NCBI RefSeq assembly: GCF_014805685.1
Contig: NC_060884.1
Coordinates: 18,068,356 to 18,132,355 of the forward strand
DNA: 64,000 nt
Source of the DNA: Silurus meridionalis
Taxonomy: Eukaryota > Chordata > Actinopteri > Siluriformes > Siluridae
Reading direction: 5' to 3'
In this document: positions 1 through 52,139 of the stretch, piece by piece
Position numbering within the stretch: the stretch's first letter is position 1
Layout of the letters: each line of letters starts with the position of its first letter
The notes under the pieces: generated by a model
The model's database searches: none
Seen by the model: the letters and a program-made list of their open reading frames with translations, nothing else
Told to the model about the DNA's origin: nothing
Program-made: the position numbers and the translations under genes

Positions 1-107
1 GTTCCCCTTCGTTACACTGAAACAGACCTATACACAGTGTCGGATGGAAAATTGAAAACTTTGGGATTTTGTTTTTGCAAATATCTTGAACATTCCCGAG
101 TGTCACG
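1..107 (+). promoter_or_regulatory. Copine 5' UTR and possible core promoter edge
   Basis: This is the sequence before the start codon. It contains a tiny upstream open frame, ATG at 44-46 to TGA at 53-55 (three codons), and an in-frame stop at 87-89. No TATA box or CpG island is evident in the short stretch available, and the transcription start is probably at or beyond the left edge. Only its position before exon 1 supports the call. Confidence 0.4.
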
Positions 108-39788
<39,681 letters not shown>

Positions 39789-41775
39789 GTGAGTCCGGTT
39801 TTTGTGATTCATTATATTCATTAACCCTGAATTATTAAGGCACATCCTTATTATTAAAATCAGAATTACTATAATTTGGTTAAGTCATTGTGGATCAGTT
39901 TTCAGTGAGTCAGTTCTTATGTTTACTTTAAAACCTGGGACCTTCGTCCCTCACAACAGTTCTTTCTTATTATTTCTCAATAAGTCTACACAAACCTATG
40001 GTGTCTAATAAGCTTCAATCCTTTAGGTATGCTATCTCATAAAAAATACTGACGCATTTAAACATGCACGTAACGTATCTGTGTTTCAAAATATGCAAAA
40101 TGTTACACAGCCATAGCTGATGAGTTATTTTTCTCCCATGACTCTGGATTACTAGCAAAAATGCTTTGATTGCTTTTACCTTTTTAAAGGTTTCCATATG
40201 CACATGTCTCTGTACCAGTGTGTTAAAGCCATGTCTTTCGGATTTATTTAGCTTGGGGTTCCATATAATCTTTATGAAGTGGCTTGGAGATTAAGGTGCT
40301 AGGCAGACTAATTGTTCTTTTTGAATGCTTGATGAAAGTATTTAATATTCCTATATATCTAAATTGCCAACATTTAAGCACCTTGCTGGGCATCAACCTT
40401 CGGCTACATATCTGGGTTGGTTACTTTAGTGAAATCCCTTGTGAAAGTGCTGTTCATTTCTCTCCCATTCTCCTGATTATTTAATGTTAGTCAGCATAGG
40501 CGATATGTTCATAAATAAATAAAAATTATAAAAGTACATTTTCTGTATACTGGAGTCCAACTATCGAGATGGCATTATAAAATATCTTAATTTGTTAAAA
40601 CTACATTTAATGTTTGTTCTCTTCATTTACAGGAATGTGTTATAGTATGTTATTGTAAAAAAAATATATATCTCTAATGTGAGGGTGATATTGTAATTGT
40701 TGCAAATTTATGGCCATACTGACTGTGTATGATTGAGTCAACATTTGGAACCCAGGTGACTGGATCAGATCCCAACGAGATCAACTTGTTGTCCTTTAGC
40801 TGTAGGTCACCACACCAGAGAGCAAACACCGCTGACCCTCTCTGTGCAATTAATAAGCAGCTTTCTCATTAAACATATTGAGGTTGGAATTTATTAATAT
40901 TCATTCATGGGGATTTGATTTAGTCATGAACCTTTTGGAGTTTTTTTAGAAAACAATTAATAGGTATTAATAGGACTATGTTTTATAGGTTGTATTTAAT
41001 ATTTTGATTGCTCTGCAATTTGCTGTTTAGTATTTATCAATAATTATTTAAGTACAAATCTACTTTACGGAGTACCTACACCATCTCTCATATCTCATAA
41101 TTTGCTTAATAACCACACTTTCAATGTTTGAGTACCTTAATATTTATATCTCAGTGTTCTCACATCTATGGGCTAAAAGGCTTGCTTATGTTTCTCAGTT
41201 GGCATGCTACACTAGTAGTCCAAGAAAGCAGGTCTTTTAAAAAATATGCCATATATATGTCATATATTTTCTCTATATATGGATGTGACAACTGAGAACC
41301 AACAATGCGGAGTGATTCAAAGCTAGTCTGGGTAGTGAACCAGTTGTCCAACTGCAGCTATGGTTAGGAGATTATATAACAAAATGACAAAAGAGACAGC
41401 TCTGTTTTTATCGCAGCCAACTTAAAAATTATTTTGGTTTTTTTTGTTGCAATTTCATAAGACCATTATTTACTAAATATTATTGTGTGTAATACAAGAT
41501 GTATTAGTTATTTCGTTTTATTGTACAGATTGGAAAATAGGTATTTGGCTTCACCAGGCAGTATAAATGCATTATCAACCAAACAAACATAAAAACAACA
41601 TTAAACTACATTAAAACAGTATAAAAATCTAATAACATTATTTACATTTTTAGTCTGCATATATGATTATATACTTTAAAATAACAAATATGAAGCACAA
41701 GGTGGATTCAGTGGAAACAGATTAATTTAATTAACCATAAAAAAAAAACTAAAAATAATTTTGTTAATGGCTGTT

Positions 41776-41990
41776 TGTCATGGAACCACCAGCCACGCCT
41801 CCCCCTGCACTCAACACACTCGCAGTGCCTCGCCTTCGTACTAATCACCTTCACCTGTCTCAATCTCTGGAGTCACCCTGTTTCGGATTATACCTGTTTC
41901 GTGCTTCAACCTAAGCTTCTGTCTGTGTACTATGGCAAATAAAACGTACTGATTGTATTCTGGTCTCCGACTCTTGATCCGAGCGTGACA
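41776..41990 (+). repeat. Gypsy 5' LTR
   Basis: A 215-bp stretch starting TGTCATGG and ending GAGCGTGACA (TG...CA ends), with a GCAAATAAAACGTACTG polyadenylation-type signal near 41936. The body begins immediately with GAAGATCGGACC. A primer-binding site could not be assigned to a specific tRNA. Confidence 0.75.
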
Positions 41991-42041
41991 GAAGATCGGA
42001 CCCGTATCGACAACTTACCTTGATCGATTTCGGATCTCATC

Positions 42042-42440
42042 GTGCTTCATAACGGAAGATCAGCTATTCAACCTACGCCAAGGGTCTTCCCTGCTCATGG
42101 ACTACAGCCTCTGCTTCCTCAGCCTAGCAGCCAGCAGCGGGCACCGAGAGTGAAAGCCTTCATCCAGCTGTCCATCTGCATTTCCCAGCGACTGGTGGAT
42201 TGTTGGTCCTCGGAAACGGAATCTACTCCTCCACACTCCATCTTGTCTACTCCGGAGCCCGAGCCCATGCAAGTCGGATCTCAACGGCTGCCGAGAAATG
42301 AGAGAGAGTGTCGCCTTATGGCCAGAGCCTGCCTGTGTTGTGGTGAGCAAGGGCACTTCATTACCCAGTGTCCAGCCTGCCCCCCCACGCCCGACGGTGA
42401 GTACTGTCGACTTCACCGTCGAAATCATCCATCTATCTAA
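42042..42440 (+). pseudogene. Truncated gag with a CCHC zinc knuckle
   Basis: The open frame carries a proline-rich stretch, EPEPMQVGSQRL, and a perfect zinc knuckle CLCCGEQGHFITQC (C-x2-C-x4-H-x4-C), the nucleic-acid-binding part of Gag. The capsid-like N-terminal half usual in this group is missing. The first Met is incidental, because the deletion removed the native start. Confidence 0.8.
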
Positions 42441-42843
42441 GCTCCCGGTCACACTAATAACCCCCACGCTCTCACTTCTGTTCTCCGCCCTGGTAGATTT
42501 CGGCTCCCCGGGCAACTTCATTTTTCAGGACTGCCTGGAACAGCTTCAGCTGCACCGTGAGAGAGGGACATGGGAACTGGCGGTTCAAACCATCCAAGGG
42601 AGACCCTTAGGCTGTAGTTGGGTGAAGTACTGTGCCCCGGTGGTCATTTTTCAGGTCGGCCTGTTTCATTGCGAGAAGATCCGGTTTCTTGTTCTGGAGA
42701 ACTCTACAGCAAGCATCATACTGGGGCATCCCTGGCTGATACAACACTCCCTGAAGTTCTCATTGAACCCCTGTGACATTCTCGAGTGGAGCCACCGGTG
42801 CAGGGAGCATTGTTTACACCACCTACCCTGTGTCCGACCCTGA
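42430..42843 (+). pseudogene. Gypsy protease-like region
   Basis: It overlaps the gag remnant in another frame. It shows ALVDFGSPGNFIF where aspartic proteases of this group have ALVDSGAAGNFI, so the D-S/T-G active site reads D-F-G. The flap-distal motif is seen as IILGHPWL. The altered active site and lost frames mean it is inactive. Confidence 0.75.
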
Positions 42844-42929
42844 TCCACCTAGCGGCCACACTCATGGAAATCCCTAATAACTCCCCGAGGTGGAGGTTTC
42901 CCCGGAGTAACAATCATTTGCGGACATGT

Positions 42930-43640
42930 TCAGTAAAAAGGCAGCGACTCGCCTACCCCCCCCACCACCCGTGGGACTGCGACATTGACCTGGTGCCAGG
43001 ACCTAAGATGCCTAAGGGACGGGTGTACCCGTTGTCGGTTCCAGAACGTGCGGCTATGGAGGATTACGTCCAGCAGGCCCTCTGGCAGGGCTTCATCGCT
43101 CTGTCCTTCTCCCCGCAGCCTCCAGCATTTTCTTTGTGGAGAAGAAAGAAGGGGGACTCTGGCCCTGCATTGACTATTGCCATCTGAACACCCAAATCGC
43201 TCCACTCCCGTATCCGCTCCATCTGGTCCAAGCTGCCCTGGAGGATTTACAGGGTGCATGTATCTTTACTAAGCTGGACCTCCACAGTGCCTATAACCTG
43301 GTGTGCATCTGCCAGGAGGATGAGTGGAAGGCGGACTTCATCACCCCCTCTGGTCACAAGTATTGTGTCATGCTGTATGGCCTGTCCACTTCCCCTGCGG
43401 TGTTCCAAATCTTCATGAATTAGGTTTTCAGAATGTTTCTCCACTGGTTCATGTTTGTTTACATAGATGACATCCTCATCTTCTCCCGAGCCTCGACCGA
43501 ACACCGTGGCCATGTCACCCAAGTCCTGGAGCGACTAAGGGACCATCATCTCTATCTCAATCTCGAGAAATGTGAGTTCCACCGGCCGGAGGTGCAGTTC
43601 CTGGGATATGTGATCAGTGTGAGATTCACATGAGATTCAG
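42930..43640 (+). pseudogene. Gypsy reverse transcriptase region
   Basis: Recognisable blocks are [13 protein letters not shown] (43008), [20 protein letters not shown] after a frame change near 43130, [30 protein letters not shown] and the active site [11 protein letters not shown]. An in-frame TAG at 43421-43423 interrupts the protein before FMFVYIDD; the frame on both sides is the same. Confidence 0.85.
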
Positions 43641-44030
43641 TGTCAACCCTCTCCTACGACATCCGGATCCCCGGCTCCCATTCATCGTGGGGGCAGATGC
43701 CTCCTAGACCAGCGCAGGGGCCGCCTTATCCCAACAGTCGGGAAACCCTCCCCAGCTCCGGTTCTGCGCCTTCTTCTTGAGGAAGCATTACGACATCGGC
43801 AACCGGGAACTCCTGGCCATCAAACTGGCAATTAAAAGAGTGGCATCACTGGCTGGAGGGGGTGGCACACCCCTTTATAGTCACCACAGACCATAAGAAC
43901 TTCCAATACCTGCGAGAAGCCAATCGTTTTAACCCCCAACAAGCCAGATGGGCCCTGTTTTTCACTCGCTTCCATTACACCATCACCTACCGTCCGGGCT
44001 CTAAGAACGGCAAGGAGTTGAAGATAGAGA
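43640..44030 (+). pseudogene. Gypsy RNase H region
   Basis: Blocks seen are FIVGADAS followed by a stop, [19 protein letters not shown], then in the next frame [17 protein letters not shown] and RWALFFTRFHYTITYRPGSK. The order and spacing match the RNase H of Gypsy pol. It is broken by a stop and a frameshift near 43855. Confidence 0.82.
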
Positions 44031-44885
44031 TTCGAGCCGCGGCACAGGAAGAGCCAACCCCTGCGGGGTGCCCGGAAGGAAGGACATTCGTTTCCGGGCC
44101 ATGCCGTCAGTCCCTGCTGAGATCGATCCTTGAGGCTCCAGGTTCCGGCCACCTGGGGAGGAGACAAACTCTCTTTCTGGTCCAGGCATGCTACTACTTG
44201 CCCGGGATGAGAGGGAAAGTCTCACGATTTGTCCAAGGCTGCTCTGTATGCGCCATCTCTAAGACCCCATGACACTTACCCGCAGGGAAGCTGGTCCCCC
44301 TGCCTATCCCGCAGCGGCCGTGGTCATTCCTGGGGATTGATTTCATTATGGATCTGCCCAACTCGGACGGTAACACCTGCATCCTAGTGGCTGTTTCCCC
44401 TCCGTGGCCTGCCTACAACCCTAGAGACTGCAGAGGCACTGTTCCATCACGCCTTTTGGAACTTCGGTGTCCCTGAGGAAATTGTGTCCGACCGGGAACC
44501 CCAGTTCACATCCCATGTGGGGAAGGCGCTCTTCCAGCACAGTTAACCTGTCATCTGAATATCACCCTCAGACCAACGGACAGACATAGTGGAAGATACA
44601 GGAGCGAGGACGCTACCTCAGCTTGTACTGCAATCAGGACCAAACTAGCTGGAACCGATTTCTCCCCTGGGCCGAATACGCGCAAAACTCCCTGTGCCAA
44701 GACACCACTGGCCCGACCCCGTTCCAGTGCGTGCTGGGCTTCCAGCCACCATTGTTTCCCCGGATGGACGAGCCATTCAACATTTCCCCCCTTATGAACT
44801 GGGTGACCAGGTCTGGCTGTCCACCTGTGATCTGTGCCTATGGCTACTCTGTACCCTGGACACTGTTTTTGGCAAAAATATCTGA
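44030..44885 (+). pseudogene. Gypsy integrase region, catalytic Glu codon replaced by a stop
   Basis: The zinc-binding end is seen as GHLGRRQTLFLVQACYYLPG and CSVCAISK, where C-x2-C is intact and only one His is clear. The core shows [12 protein letters not shown] (first Asp) and [11 protein letters not shown] (second Asp, Gly changed to Glu). In YHPQTNGQT the following codon, normally the catalytic Glu, is TAG (44588-44590). A C-terminal piece, [20 protein letters not shown], is at 44650-44715. The end is truncated before any 3' LTR. Confidence 0.8.
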
Positions 44886-45379
44886 CTGAAAAGTAGTTAG
44901 TAGTAGTAGTAGTAATACATTTAAGGATGGCTGTTTTTGTCGGTTTGCACAAATGTACAGCATTTAAATTTGTAAATTTGTAGTTTTTACTAATAAGATG
45001 GTCTATTAGGTTTATCCCTTGGTATCTCAAAATCATAATAATAATATTGACACTAATATTTAGTGTCAGATCTATTTAATGCTTATTCAAACCTCATATA
45101 AAAAAATACTAAAAAAAATATTCGAATACAGAGCTGAAATGTTTTCTACATAACTGTATAATGAAAAAGCAGGCATTTTTCTATTTTGGGTTCATAATTT
45201 ATTTTTGAAAAAATTTCAACACATCTTACAGTCGTTAATTGCCATTATACTGAACATGAAACTATGCATGTGTGACGTGTTTTAGCCAGGGTCAGATTTA
45301 CACCAGGGGCTTAGTGCAAAAAAAAAAGAAAAGAAGTATTCCACTTTATTAGTGGACAATTACAGCTCTGATTATAACA

Positions 45380-45424
45380 AGAATAGTCTCTCTCACTCTC
45401 TCTCTCTCTCTCTTGCTCGCTCTT

Positions 45425-45475
<51 letters not shown>

Positions 45476-45490
45476 CTCGCTCTCTCGCTC
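45380..45490. repeat. CT microsatellite
   Basis: An imperfect CT array with TTGCTCGC and GTTTCTCGC interruptions. Confidence 0.92.
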
Positions 45491-45748
45491 TCATATATTG
45501 CCTCTACTTTTCTTATACACACTCAAAAACACATGAAATACTCCACTGACTTGATGGGCATTGTTTCTATGGTAACTAAGAACTTCTCCATCTCTGGTGT
45601 AGTGTAAGTTGAGTGAATTCTTTCGTCAGGCTTTTTACAAATTCTCTTTTTCTTAACTTGTTCTTTTGTTCCCAACAATAGATCAGGGGGTTTTATAGAA
45701 AAAGGTACATAGTACAGCTGTATTAGTGTTGAGCTGTATTACTAGTGT

Positions 45749-45868
<120 letters not shown>

Positions 45869-46552
45869 GAGAATGATGTACTGCTGTACCTAGGTCTCTA
45901 AAGAGAATACATGATTGACCATATTAACTGTGACTGTTTAATTCCTGTTATGAATTCTCTTTCTCTCACTGTCTTTCTCTCTCTTTCCCTTTACTCTCTG
46001 TCTCTCTCTTTCTTTCTCATTTAAATTTTGGTTCAAATTCACCTTCAAATTTAAAGGTTTTATTAATGGCAAGATTGTCATGACAACAATAGCCATTTTA
46101 TTATAGTTGATCCAAATTAGATCAACTTACATTCTAAAAGATCATTTAATTTATCAGAATCTACCACAGGACACAGTGCTGCTACAAGTCTGGGGTTCAT
46201 TAAGTGGTCTTTTTAAGATTATGATATTTTTGGATATTTTGGATATTTTGGATTATTTATAAAAGTTACCCAGTATGTTTTGACAAGTTAATACAGGAGA
46301 TATGTTGCACATATGGCTCTATAAATAAAAGCCTATTTCTCCATATTTCTACTATAAATTATTTGTGTACAAATATGGCTTTTATCAAAAATTATGTTTA
46401 GGTACATGTTTTCAATTTTTGACATGGGTTTAGTAAGCCCGTGTCAAACCATTAACAATAGACAACAAAAAAGTGAAAAAAAAAATGAACAATACACCTT
46501 CTGTAAAATATTTTTCTAGCTCATGTAATCATATTATATCACTTCACATACA

Positions 46553-46576
46553 GCACACACACACACACACACACAG
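46553..46576. repeat. CA microsatellite
   Basis: About 12 CA units. Confidence 0.9.
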
Positions 46577-47046
46577 AACAATTGATTTGATCAAAAATTC
46601 ATGCTTCCTAACTCTTCTGTGTATCAGAGGTAACGTATGTATCTACGTTACTCTTTGACGAGTTCAATGCTGTCTTGTGCATAGTGTAACTGTACTTCAG
46701 CCGAACATATTTTTACATCAAATAATGTTTAGCATACAAAACATTCTAAACTATCGTTACCACATGCATGTGAGTGCTTTCTGAGCAATAATATAAGTCA
46801 GATTCAGTATTTTGTGATGTTTCAAGCACTGCATATTAATACCCATGTATAAGTATTCATCTAAAACAGGCTGAAAATGTGTAGTAGATACTGAACTGAA
46901 AATACATACAGGAATTATGAACCCTGTAAATTTATGCCAAGGAGACCAGAGAAAATGAGAAATCTAGATTTGACAGATTTGGGTCCACCCTGACCTCAGC
47001 AGCAGCAATTACAGTATTCATATTTCATTCAAACACATGCATGCAT

Positions 47047-47048
<2 letters not shown>

Positions 47049-47080
<32 letters not shown>
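47049..47080. repeat. CA microsatellite
   Basis: About 16 CA units, preceded by a short CATGCATG run. Confidence 0.92.
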
Positions 47081-47082
<2 letters not shown>

Positions 47083-48553
47083 TCCAACACATCACATCCT
47101 TTTTCATTATTTAACAGGTAGCAGCCTCTGACCTACATAAAATGAAAGCTTTTTTTTAACTTTAATTTATTTTCATTTCCTCTTCCAATTTAATGACACA
47201 AAGAATCTCTTTACCTCCAAGAAGATTAGAAATTCGCAATGTTTTGCACGAGAATCCAGCTGCACCTTCTTTGACTGAAACCTAGTCCAGAAGCAGGAGG
47301 TAAAGATGATTTTTGGAGCACCTGTCTGCTTATTGAGTAGCTTTCCTTTCCAAAAGGGAAACATTATTCATGTTTTTTTTATTATTATTATTATTAATAT
47401 TAATAATATTGAACTAAATTTTACTGATCTGGTTTGGAAACTTTGTGTGTCTCTTTTTTTTTTTTTTTTTATTCTCAGTCCCTTTTGCCGAATCCCATTT
47501 CCAAAGCCCAGTAGGGTTTGTTTGTGTCCTAAATGGTTTTCAACATGTTGTGTCTCATAGACGAGTCGTAAGTAATTCTAAGATGACTAATGAAATATTA
47601 ACAGGCCATATGTAGCCATGTTTGATGTGCCTCTGCAGAGTTTGACTGATACTCTAGTAACTGGCACAGTGTCAGATGTTTGATGTAACTCCAAAGTCAG
47701 GAAGTGCAAGCGAATGGAAAAGACTTTACACCAGTAATGAACAGTTCCTTTTATAATAGTCTTTCTTTAATTGTTGATTAGACCACTAAATTAACCAAAG
47801 TAGTCAGAGTTTCCATTGGGTTTGAATATACTTCTATGAAATTATTTTCTATTGTCAGCTGTTGCTGAATAGTCTGAAATTAGCAGTTTGTTAATGCATT
47901 TTCTATATATTCTTGTTTTTCGATTGTGGACTTCTTTTGCTTCCTCTGTCTTATTTTCAGGATATTCCTGTGCGTTACCATGGAGAGGAGACTTTAGAGT
48001 CTTTGTGTGTTAGTATATGATTTCTTTCAGACTTGTTTGCATATGTATGTAAGAGCCTTTCCTTGCTTTTTTGCTCAGTAAGCTCAGAATAATGCACATC
48101 TATAGCACCTCCAGACTATGATGCGAAATAAAAAAGGTGTTACCTGATTTCATTACCTGAAACTTTTTGAGAGTAGTTTTTCAGATGAAAGATTATACTG
48201 TGTCTTGCATCATCAATTTTAAACTTGACTCAAAGAAATAATACAAAATGAAGCAAACTAAACACTGACTTCACATTATATGTACCTAAAATATCGCTTT
48301 TAGTACAAACATACACATTCCTGTTTTATTTTGCTCCTGTTAACGTTTACATTTGGACTCTAAATTACTGCAATCTATTCAAAGTAATTAAATCCAGACA
48401 GGAGATAATTGTAGGATTATGCTGAATGAATGAAGTTTAGTTACAACCATTATCTATAAACACTCTCGTTTAAGCTGCCACAGAGTCTTATTGATATGTA
48501 TGACCCAGAGTTGCCACTAAAATTAGATATTTAGAGGTGCCACAGAACCTCTT

Positions 48554-48610
48554 ACACACACACACGCACACACACACGCACACACACGCACACACACAGA
48601 AACACACACC
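48554..48610. repeat. Interrupted CA microsatellite
   Basis: A CA array broken at regular intervals by CG (CACACACG units), which suggests local duplication of an 8-10 bp unit. Confidence 0.9.
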
Positions 48611-49174
48611 ACTGTGAAAATAAAAAAAAAATTTCTCTTCCATTTTTCCTCAAATTAAGCAATTGCCTGCAAGTAGCTAGTGCTCTCCTATCTAACAGCT
48701 ACCATGCGAATGTGCGCTTCCTCTGAAATATCTAAAGCGACCCAACACTATCGCATCAAACTGCCACTTATGCTGCATCATAAAGGTAGTGTAATGCCCT
48801 TTAAGGAAAATGCTATCTACCCTCTTCCACATACATAAGCTCATTAATTACCACAATTGGCTTGTGTTACAGTTATAGGCAGGGAATAAGGACGGCCAGT
48901 TCAAAGCAATTCAGTAAATTGTAAATACTTATTCAAAATTTGTAGTAAATTTTTTATTAGCCTTGATTTCTACTAAGTTATTTTAATAGGTTAGCTGTGT
49001 ATGTTGACCACCACTAGCACACCAAGATTGTCATGAAGTGACAAATGTCAGGATTTTGGAACCAAGAACTAAGTTTGCAAACAGCCAGCACACTTCCATG
49101 TCTTTATCACATGACCTAATAATATGTCACTGATCAAACACCTGTTTCCTCTTTTACTGTTAATGGAGACATAT

Positions 49175-49412
49175 AAAATAGCCTTTATTTGACACATATA
49201 CATTACAGCAGAGTGAAATTCTTTCTTCGCAAATCCCAGCTTGCTTGAAAGATGGGGTCTAAATGCAAGGTCAGCCATGATACAGCGCCCCTAGAGTACA
49301 GAGGGTTAAGGGCCTTGCTCATGGGCCCAAGAGAGGCAGCTTGGCCATATGGGGGCTTAAACCCCCGATCCTCCGATCAGTAATCCAGCACCTTTACCAC
49401 TGAGCTACTACC
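49175..49412 (-). mobile_element. tRNA-derived SINE, copy 2 (reverse)
   Basis: Reading the reverse strand, the head at about 49412-49340 carries GTAGCTCAGTGGTAAAGGTG (A box) and GGGGGTTTAAGCCCC (B box, one change). The body follows, and the 3' end has GAATTTCACTCTGCTGTAAT and TGTGTCAAATAAAGGC. It is close to the forward copy 635 bp to the right. Confidence 0.85.
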
Positions 49413-50046
49413 TAATATATCTAGTAATACTGTACACTTTACTCTGTGTCTTGCATTTGTCTGTCCATGATTGTTATTGTTGTTCAGAATATGATTTTTT
49501 TTTGCTTATGTTCCTATACATTTTGTGGGTTGTTTTTTGTATGTATTTCTATTTGTTAATTTGCATACAAGTCATGTGTGAAAAAGGCGTGGCTTCAATA
49601 ATTGATTAATGTACAATGTTTGTGTCCTCAATTCTGAAGAAAATCAACTTACATTACAGCCAGTCTTACAGGGAAAAAAAAAGATCAGAATTTTACTTGA
49701 ATGCTCTGTTTGTTGCATTCTGCAACAAACATATATAAACCAAGCTATTTTTTTTACCACTATTCTATTCAAATAAGATTTATATGTAATGAAAACATAT
49801 GTAGACATATGCCCATATCATGCCTAAAGTTTGTGCTTTTCACAACTTATTTTCCAGGTTTATTAAATCTATTTCTGCTCTTCTATGCAATGACAAACAG
49901 ACCATACCACATTGCCAAATGTGTTTTCCAAATGTGGATTGGTTTTATTCTTGTAATTGTTTAGACAGCTGAGAATACAGAAAGTTTACAAAGAAGATAA
50001 TAGCTACATTAAGTTAATTCCTTGCCACAAAATGCATGCTTGGGCC

Positions 50047-50297
50047 TTGGTGATAGCTCCAGTGGTTAAGGTGCTGGATTACTGATCAGAAGGTCGGGGG
50101 TTCAAGCCCCGGTATCGCCAAGCTGCCACTCTTGGGCCCTTGAGCAAGGCCTTAACCCTCCTTGCTCCAGGGGTGCTGTATCATGGCTGACCCTGCGCTC
50201 TGACCCCAGCTTCCGAGCAAGCTGGAATATGCGAAGAACAAAATTTCACTGTGCTGTAATGTATATGTGACGAATAAAGGCTATTCTATTCTAAATG
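50047..50297 (+). mobile_element. tRNA-derived SINE, copy 3
   Basis: A near full-length copy. The tRNA-like head has an AGTGGTTAAGG A box region and GGGGGTTCAAGCCCC (B box, intact) at 50096-50110. The body contains AAGCTGCCACTCTTGGGCCC and ATCATGGCTGACCCTGCG. The 3' end is AATTTCACTGTGCTGTAATG then GTGACGAATAAAGGC and a (TATTC)n tail. The tail ends in short TATTC repeats rather than poly-A. Confidence 0.88.
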
Positions 50298-52139
50298 TTG
50301 ATACAGTATTCAGCATCAGTATATACAGGTGCTACAGATAAGTTGCATGCAAATGTGTTTTCTTTTCTTTGTAACTTGGTTAAACATTACCATGGTGCTT
50401 TTAGTGCACTGCAGTAAAGATATGTGAATGGTTCTCATTATTTCTACCCTGTATATCCGGTAAAGCTGGGTTTTTATGCTTAAATGACTAATAGAGCTGC
50501 TGTTCATCCTGATACAGTTAAGAACAATTGGATTTTCAAAATGTTTTTGTTTTTTACATGAATATTGAATTTATTAAGTAAAGCATTTCTTTTAGCACTA
50601 CACTTTATTTCTTGGTACAAAGAAAGTGGCAGTCTGGATTTTTTTCCTTCACTTTGCAAGATTTGATAGAATGTTTTATGAAAAGGATTTGATTTATTTA
50701 ACTATTTTATAAACCTAGTTTTTTTTCCCATCCAAGAATAAATAATAGGTGATACTTCTGAATGATTTTCTGTTAGATTTCATATGCTATCTTCTCAAGA
50801 AGCTTTTTTTCCCCCTCATTTATGACTGACTTTATACAACACTGGAGAAGATGGCCTTGAAGAGTTTATTGTGACATGCAAAGCAGTTTAAGGTTTTTTT
50901 AAAAGATCTTTTAAAAAGTATTGCACCTTTATATCATTGTGGCATGCTTTATATCGAAAATAAATTTTGACACACACTTTGCCTGTCTTACTCAAAACCT
51001 GTCTAGTTTAAAAATAGAATTTGTGCATATAACAAATAAAAAATCCAGCATTCTGAAAAAAAGCTATAGGATGTGACTGACCTGTGAGTATTTTATGTTT
51101 GTTGTACAGGGAAATTGTCTGACGTATCATACATATGCACAAGACACAGTATATAAAGATTAGTTTGACAAAAACGTTTGTATGTTTTTAAAAACCAAAA
51201 GGGTCTGGTTGTAATTTTAGTCAGGATCTGTTTTTTTAACCGAAGCATAACACTTGGTAGCATTGGGCATGTGGGAAGCAGCAGCAGTTCTATCTTTTCT
51301 CTTTCATGCTTACAGTATGTAATGGGCAGGACACAGTGTTACTCTATGTTGCAGTGCTGTGCAACTAATTATTTAAAATTCATTTAAAAAGACAACTCTT
51401 TATTTTGAATTTCTTATTGTACAAAAATTTATCTATTTTTGTTAATATGTTTTCAATTATTCCCAATAGTCTATTCTGGATATTTCATTGCGTTTGTCTG
51501 TCTACTTTTCTACCTGATCACCCTAATCAGATTTCAGCCATCACTTTACATGTTGCCAGAGTCAAAGGAGCCTGTGTGAGATCTTTAGAATCAACAGTGA
51601 GGGCACCTGTAGCATAATGTACATGCTGCTTGGAAATGTTGCTTTAACCGATCAAATTGTGAGTTTGCAGTACTGGGGCCATCTAGCAGGCATACAATAA
51701 CGTTGGCATTTTATGTCTTTTGATTGTATAAAGCGAGTACACTAGTCACAAAACGTGTTTTTTCATTCCACAACGGCTGACAGAGGAGTAGATATTGATT
51801 TGGTTGCAGATATACTTACAAGACTTTTCAAATAAAAGCTGGACATTGTGAAAACAAAAGTCAGCCAAAACGTTTAAAAACAGTTGCTAATCAATATCTT
51901 GAATCATTTATTAATGAACCATTAATATTTTTTGTTGTGTTTTCTTTTAATGTAGAATTTGCACAATTTGCCCTTAATTTCAAGAAACTGCACGGAAAAA
52001 AGCAGAAAATGCGCAGAAAACACAGGGTCATTTTACGAGGTTAATATTGATGCTTCTGCTTGAGATAAAGCATGCAGACAGTGAAGATGTGGCAAGTCCT
52101 TTTTGTTAAAAAAAATAAAAAAATTAAATTATATATATA

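Larger units (their letters stand above)
41776..44890 (+). mobile_element. Ty3/Gypsy LTR retrotransposon relic, one LTR only
   Basis: A 5' LTR is followed by remnants of gag, protease, RT, RNase H and integrase in Gypsy order. It is about 3.1 kb, against roughly 5 kb for intact fish elements, with the N-terminal gag half deleted, many frame changes and no 3' LTR. GC content is well above the surrounding AT-rich intron. It is inactive. The Gypsy assignment rests on integrase following RNase H. Confidence 0.88.

Noticed and set aside
47940..48010. Possible short exon after TTATTTTCAG near 47960
   Set aside because: The acceptor-like site is followed by DNA that does not encode copine C2B residues in the required phase.
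50047..50130. A genuine tRNA gene
   Set aside because: A and B box sequences are present, but there is no acceptor stem pairing or full cloverleaf. The sequence continues into a SINE body shared by three copies.
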